Origin: Deltaproteobacteria bacterium
GTDB taxonomy: Bacteria; Myxococcota_A; UBA796; SXON01
Assembly (NCBI GenBank): GCA_014191855.1
Contig: BJHF01000030.1
Span: forward strand, 1 to 62,361
DNA length: 62,361 nt
Reading direction: 5' to 3'
This document shows, piece after piece, positions 58,961-62,361 of this stretch. Made by a program: the position numbers and the translations under genes. The notes under the pieces are model-generated. The model was given only the letters and a program-made list of their open reading frames with translations, was not told where the DNA came from and made no database searches. The stretch's first letter is position 1, and the number at the start of each line of letters is the position of its first letter.

Positions 58961-60388
58961 GTGATTCGTGCGTCACTCACGACCCTGCTGTCCCTCGGGT
59001 GCACCTCGGAGTCCGGGCTGACCGGGCTGCGGCTGGAGCCGAACGCGCGCGTGCCGACCGCGGTGGTGGCCACCTGGGAGAGCAATGGCCACGAAGGCGA
59101 AACGTTCGTGGAGTACGGGCTGACCGAGGGGGCGCTCGACCGGCGGACGCCGGCGGGGACGGAGGCCGAGGCCACGGCGCTCGCGCTCACCGCGGGCCGC
59201 ACCTGGTTCGTTCGCGCCGTGACGGTCGATGAGCTGGGTGAACGCTGGGAATCGGGGACGGCATCGGTGGACGTGGCGGCGCCGCCGACCGCGCTGCCCG
59301 GGTTCACGATCAACGACCGGGACGATGCTGCGATCGACGCCAGCGCGTTGATCTTCGTGACGTTGATCGAGGATAATGGGTCATGGATCGTTGGGCTGAA
59401 CCGCGATGGGGAAGCCGCGTGGTGGTACGAGTCGGAGGGGCAGATCAGCATCCCGTCGATCCACCCAGCGGCCAACGGCCAGGGGCTGATGTTCACCCAC
59501 CACTCTGAGCAGGAAGGCAAGCCAAAGGCGGGCTTGTTGAGGATGAGCTTCGACGGCGTGGAACAGGCGCTCACGGTCGGCGACGGGCACCACGACGTGG
59601 CACAGCTCCCGGACGGGCGGATCGCTTGGATCCGGAACGAAAACCCGACTGGCGTGGTGCTTGAAGGCGGCGCGACTGCGGATCTGTCGGTGGACACCCT
59701 CGTGGAGAACGACGAGGGCGCGCCGGAGGAGGACGCCGAAGTCCGCTTCTCATTCCTCGACGATTACCCGCATACACCCTGGGACACCTGTTCGCACTTC
59801 AGCGAGGAGGGCCAGGGCGGTGGCGCGGACTACACTCATGCAAACTCGGTCATGTACGATCCGGACCGCGATGCGCTGCTGGTGATGACGAAGAACCTCG
59901 ATGCCCTCACCGCGGTGGACCGCAGCACGGGGTCGGTGCTGTGGCAGGCCGGCGGTCGGTACGGGGATCTGCTCGATGTGGACGGCGACGTTGTCGGCAA
60001 CGGACCGCAGGCGTGGCAGGTAGACGGCCCGAACCACACCTGGTGGAGTCACAGCCACATGTCGCATTTCTGGGGCGACGGGTTCCTGGTGTTCGACAAT
60101 GGATATCACCACGCGGTGATGTCTTCACGGGTGGTGGAGTACGCCATCGATCCGGAGGCGCACACGCTCCAGAAGGTGTGGGAGTTCCCCTCTGAAACGG
60201 GCGTGTTCAACCCCCTCCTCGGCGATGCGCGGCGCCTCCCGAATGGAAACACTCTGGTTTCGTGGACGATCTCGGGGATGTTGACCGAGATCACTCCCGT
60301 CGGCGAGGTCGTTTGGCGCGCAGAGGTGGACCTCGGGAGCGCTACGGGGCGCCTGGTATACGTTCCGGACATCTACCATGTTGAGTAG
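58961..60388 (+). CDS. Arylsulfotransferase-like lipoprotein (ASST-type beta-propeller)
   Basis: A GTG at 58961 gives 475 residues starting VIRASLTTLLSLGCTSES (lipobox LSLGC). After a fibronectin-like region (to about residue 105) comes a six-bladed propeller of the arylsulfotransferase (ASST) type: GDGHHDVAQLPDGRIAW, YTHANSVMYDPDRDALLVMT, WSHSHMSHFWGDGFLVFDNG and LGDARRLPNGNTLVSW. ASST enzymes move sulfate between phenols; the histidines expected in the active site are present in these motifs. Many ASST-like proteins act as sensors, so enzymatic activity is not certain. Confidence 0.8.
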   Translation: MIRASLTTLLSLGCTSESGLTGLRLEPNARVPTAVVATWESNGHEGETFVEYGLTEGALDRRTPAGTEAEATALALTAGRTWFVRAVTVDELGERWESGTASVDVAAPPTALPGFTINDRDDAAIDASALIFVTLIEDNGSWIVGLNRDGEAAWWYESEGQISIPSIHPAANGQGLMFTHHSEQEGKPKAGLLRMSFDGVEQALTVGDGHHDVAQLPDGRIAWIRNENPTGVVLEGGATADLSVDTLVENDEGAPEEDAEVRFSFLDDYPHTPWDTCSHFSEEGQGGGADYTHANSVMYDPDRDALLVMTKNLDALTAVDRSTGSVLWQAGGRYGDLLDVDGDVVGNGPQAWQVDGPNHTWWSHSHMSHFWGDGFLVFDNGYHHAVMSSRVVEYAIDPEAHTLQKVWEFPSETGVFNPLLGDARRLPNGNTLVSWTISGMLTEITPVGEVVWRAEVDLGSATGRLVYVPDIYHVE

Positions 60389-60394
60389 TCGAGG

Positions 60395-62361
60395 GTGCTA
60401 AGCGCGTTCTTCGCGATCGGCATTGCCGAGGCTCACGTCCCGCACGACAGCGTGGCGGCGCTCGCCATCCCGGCCGAGCTCGACGACGCCGGTGCCTGGG
60501 CCGTTTTGGTGTCCGCGCATCTCCCCCTACTCGCGGCGCGGGACTCCCGCGGCTTCTACGAGCTTGTTGGCGGCGAACCCATGGGAGACGATCCGGTCGA
60601 CGCGGCCCAGCTCCCGGATGGCACGGTGGTGATCCTCGGGGCGACCGAGCTGTGGTGGAGCGATGACCTCGCGAGCTGGGAGCACGCGCCGCTTCCGGCT
60701 CGGCTGGATCAGCTCGTGGTGGATGGCGACGAGGTCGTTTTGGCCGGCCCGGACGGCGTTTGGAGCGGTAGGCCCGAGGCAATCGCGGAGGTGTCGACGG
60801 AGGAAGCGAGGTTTCTCTCGCGGGGGACCGCCGTCGCTTTCGTTGGTCCGGTCGGCGAAGTGTGGCGTCGCGAGGCTGCCACCTGGCAGGCGCTCCCGGC
60901 GGTGGAGGGCGCCAGCGCGGTGGTCGCGGCGGAAACGCATACGTTCGTCGGCACCGCGGAGGGCGCCGTGCTTCGATGGGACGGAGCCTCGTGGGTCGGC
61001 TGCGGCGCGCTCCCGGGCCTTCCGGCCGACCACGCCGATGTCGTGGTGCTCGCCGCGGACCCCGACGACCCCGGCGCGCTGTACGTCGCGACGGGCGTGG
61101 ACGGCCCGTATCGATCGGACGACGGATGTTCAAGCTTTGAGAAACGTTTCGGGACCTCCAACATCCAGTACGGCGGCGAGGGGAGCCCGGAGGACCCGCA
61201 TGACGCCGTTACGGCGGTCGCTGCGCGGGGCGATCGACTGGTCGTGGCGGGGTGGATGGGACTGTTCCGGTCGGAGGACGGGGGCCGTTCGTGGGAGGCG
61301 TCGGCGCTGTTGCCGGTGGACTACCTGCGCGGGCTCTCCGCCGTTTCGGGGGAAGACGGCGCGGTCGTGATCGCCGAAGGGCCGTATGCGTCGGGACCGC
61401 TCGTGAGCGCGGACGAAGGCGCGTCGTGGACGGGCGTCAACGCCGGCTTGACGGAGGACAACGTACAGGAAGTGGTCGTTGACCCGCACGATCCGTCGCG
61501 ACTCTACGCCGTGGTTGGGCACCTCGGCTTCATCTCGCGAGATGGGGGAGCGTCTTGGGTGGCGACGGACCCGGCGGAGCTAGGCAGCTTTGACGCGGAC
61601 GATGCGGCGCCCGGGGTGGTGTGGGCGTCGGGGCGCGACGGGGTCATGCGGAGCGAAGACGCGGGGGGCACCTGGGCGCCGGTGCCCGGGCTGCCCGCGG
61701 CTGGACACTTTGTCGGTCATGTGGTCTGGGGCGGCTACGACGACTGTGTCGCCACCAGCGGACCCACGGAGGTGTGGTGCTACCAGGTAGGGTCGTGGAA
61801 CCTGCTTTTTGCCAGCGAGGAGCGCGCGGTGGGCATGGTGGTGAGCCGCGGAGCGCTCGTTCTGGGGGTGGAGTCGGGCGCGCTGGTGTACGTGGCGGCG
61901 CTTCCCGAGCAGAAGTTGGGACCGCTCGTTGCGGACGCGCTCATGTCCATCGCGGTGAGTGACGACGGGACGATGTTCGCGGGAACACAGGCCGGTCGCG
62001 TGTACCGCGGCATCGGTACCGACGACGCGTGGGAGGTGCTCCCGTTCCGGACCCCGGGGCCGATCTGGTCGTTGGCGCCGCTGCCCGACTTCTTCACCCG
62101 CCGCGCCCTCTTGCTCGGCACGCTGGATGGCGCCTACATCGTCGAGGGCGCGGCGGCTGCCGACGTGTCCTTGGCGACGTTGTCGAGCTGGGCGCCCGAG
62201 CAGTGGGTGGACGACGCGAGCCACTACTTTCTCCGGGAAGTGTGCCCGGAGTCGGCGCTGGCCGCTGGCTACGGGCTCGACACTCGCACGGAGCTGGCGC
62301 CGGGCTGTTCGCCCACCGCGAAGGTTCGCGGCTCGCACTTGCGCCTCCGCGGCCCGAGCGC
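60395..62361 (+). CDS. Secreted Asp-box (BNR/sortilin-like) beta-propeller protein, truncated by the window end
   Basis: A frame from the GTG at 60395 stays open for 655 codons to the window edge. It has a short signal-like N-terminus (MLSAFFAIGIAEAH). Asp-box motifs S-x-D-x-G-x-x-W occur near residues 294 (SEDGGRSW), 338 (SADEGASW), 381 (SRDGGASW) and 420 (SEDAGGTW), with a variant at 241. These mark a beta-propeller like those of sialidases, sortilins and YCF48. No sialidase catalytic residues were recognised. A GC-rich frame of 655 codons without a stop is strong support. The start is six bases after the arylsulfotransferase-like gene. Confidence 0.8.
   Translation, partial: MLSAFFAIGIAEAHVPHDSVAALAIPAELDDAGAWAVLVSAHLPLLAARDSRGFYELVGGEPMGDDPVDAAQLPDGTVVILGATELWWSDDLASWEHAPLPARLDQLVVDGDEVVLAGPDGVWSGRPEAIAEVSTEEARFLSRGTAVAFVGPVGEVWRREAATWQALPAVEGASAVVAAETHTFVGTAEGAVLRWDGASWVGCGALPGLPADHADVVVLAADPDDPGALYVATGVDGPYRSDDGCSSFEKRFGTSNIQYGGEGSPEDPHDAVTAVAARGDRLVVAGWMGLFRSEDGGRSWEASALLPVDYLRGLSAVSGEDGAVVIAEGPYASGPLVSADEGASWTGVNAGLTEDNVQEVVVDPHDPSRLYAVVGHLGFISRDGGASWVATDPAELGSFDADDAAPGVVWASGRDGVMRSEDAGGTWAPVPGLPAAGHFVGHVVWGGYDDCVATSGPTEVWCYQVGSWNLLFASEERAVGMVVSRGALVLGVESGALVYVAALPEQKLGPLVADALMSIAVSDDGTMFAGTQAGRVYRGIGTDDAWEVLPFRTPGPIWSLAPLPDFFTRRALLLGTLDGAYIVEGAAAADVSLATLSSWAPEQWVDDASHYFLREVCPESALAAGYGLDTRTELAPGCSPTAKVRGSHLRLRGPS

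Overview
This is about 62 kb of a GC-rich bacterial chromosome with very dense gene packing, frequent GTG starts and many 1-4 base stop/start overlaps. The gene content points to Myxococcota or a close deltaproteobacterial relative: an eukaryote-like Ser/Thr kinase, a pseudokinase-PP2C fusion, an Oar-like TonB-dependent receptor, a metzincin protease with a MYXO-CTERM-like tail (Cys, hydrophobic helix, Arg cluster), an FbaB-type aldolase, and more than a dozen predicted lipoproteins. That assignment is inference from content; no rRNA, tRNA, CRISPR array, prophage or insertion sequence was recognised.

Layout. 1-5464: a partial lipoprotein, a secreted protein of eight 50-residue units carrying paired EF-hand-like loops, a DUF362 ferredoxin, a medium-chain reductase, a VapBC-type toxin-antitoxin pair behind a palindromic operator, and a lipoprotein. 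5542-10881: a lipoprotein of four Cys-paired repeats with two coupled membrane genes, a lipoprotein, and a Ser/Thr kinase with a cyclic-nucleotide-binding-like domain behind a secreted protein gene. 11082-16406: an ABCB-type exporter, a lipoprotein, a cytochrome c/copper monooxygenase fusion, and a Pro/Thr-rich anchored protein coupled to a lipoyl-like domain lacking its lysine. 16470-26458: housekeeping genes (dapF homologue with both catalytic Cys replaced, nadK, fbaB, M28 peptidase, pyroglutamyl-peptidase-like protein, tgt) among secreted proteins of unknown role. 26553-37550: the pseudokinase-PP2C protein, then a divergent pair of operons: a leftward set (secreted protein, metzincin, sulfatase-like hydrolase) and a rightward set (TonB-dependent receptor, two lipoproteins), separated by a region with repeated GTCAAC half-sites.

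37568-45434: CCA-adding enzyme, a Cys-less thioredoxin-fold protein, an XPB-type helicase with a coupled small gene, a BtaA/DUF3419-like protein with a coupled membrane gene, and RNase D. 45555-54616: a Tad (type IVb) pilus locus running flp, cpaB, cpaC, cpaE/tadZ, cpaF/tadA, tadB, tadC, tadD and two lipoproteins, nearly all translationally coupled. A good terminator hairpin sits between the pilin and the machinery genes. No prepilin peptidase, TadE/F or TadG gene is present. 54621-62361: a flippase/synthase-like membrane protein, a Pro/Ala-linker protein, a GAF protein, a GT39-type glycosyltransferase, a perfect 26-bp inverted repeat, an arylsulfotransferase-like lipoprotein and a truncated Asp-box beta-propeller protein.

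The window is dominated by cell-envelope functions. Most lipoproteins begin with exceptionally short signal peptides (as few as six residues before the lipobox Cys), often without a basic residue. No stretch longer than about 220 bases lacks a gene.
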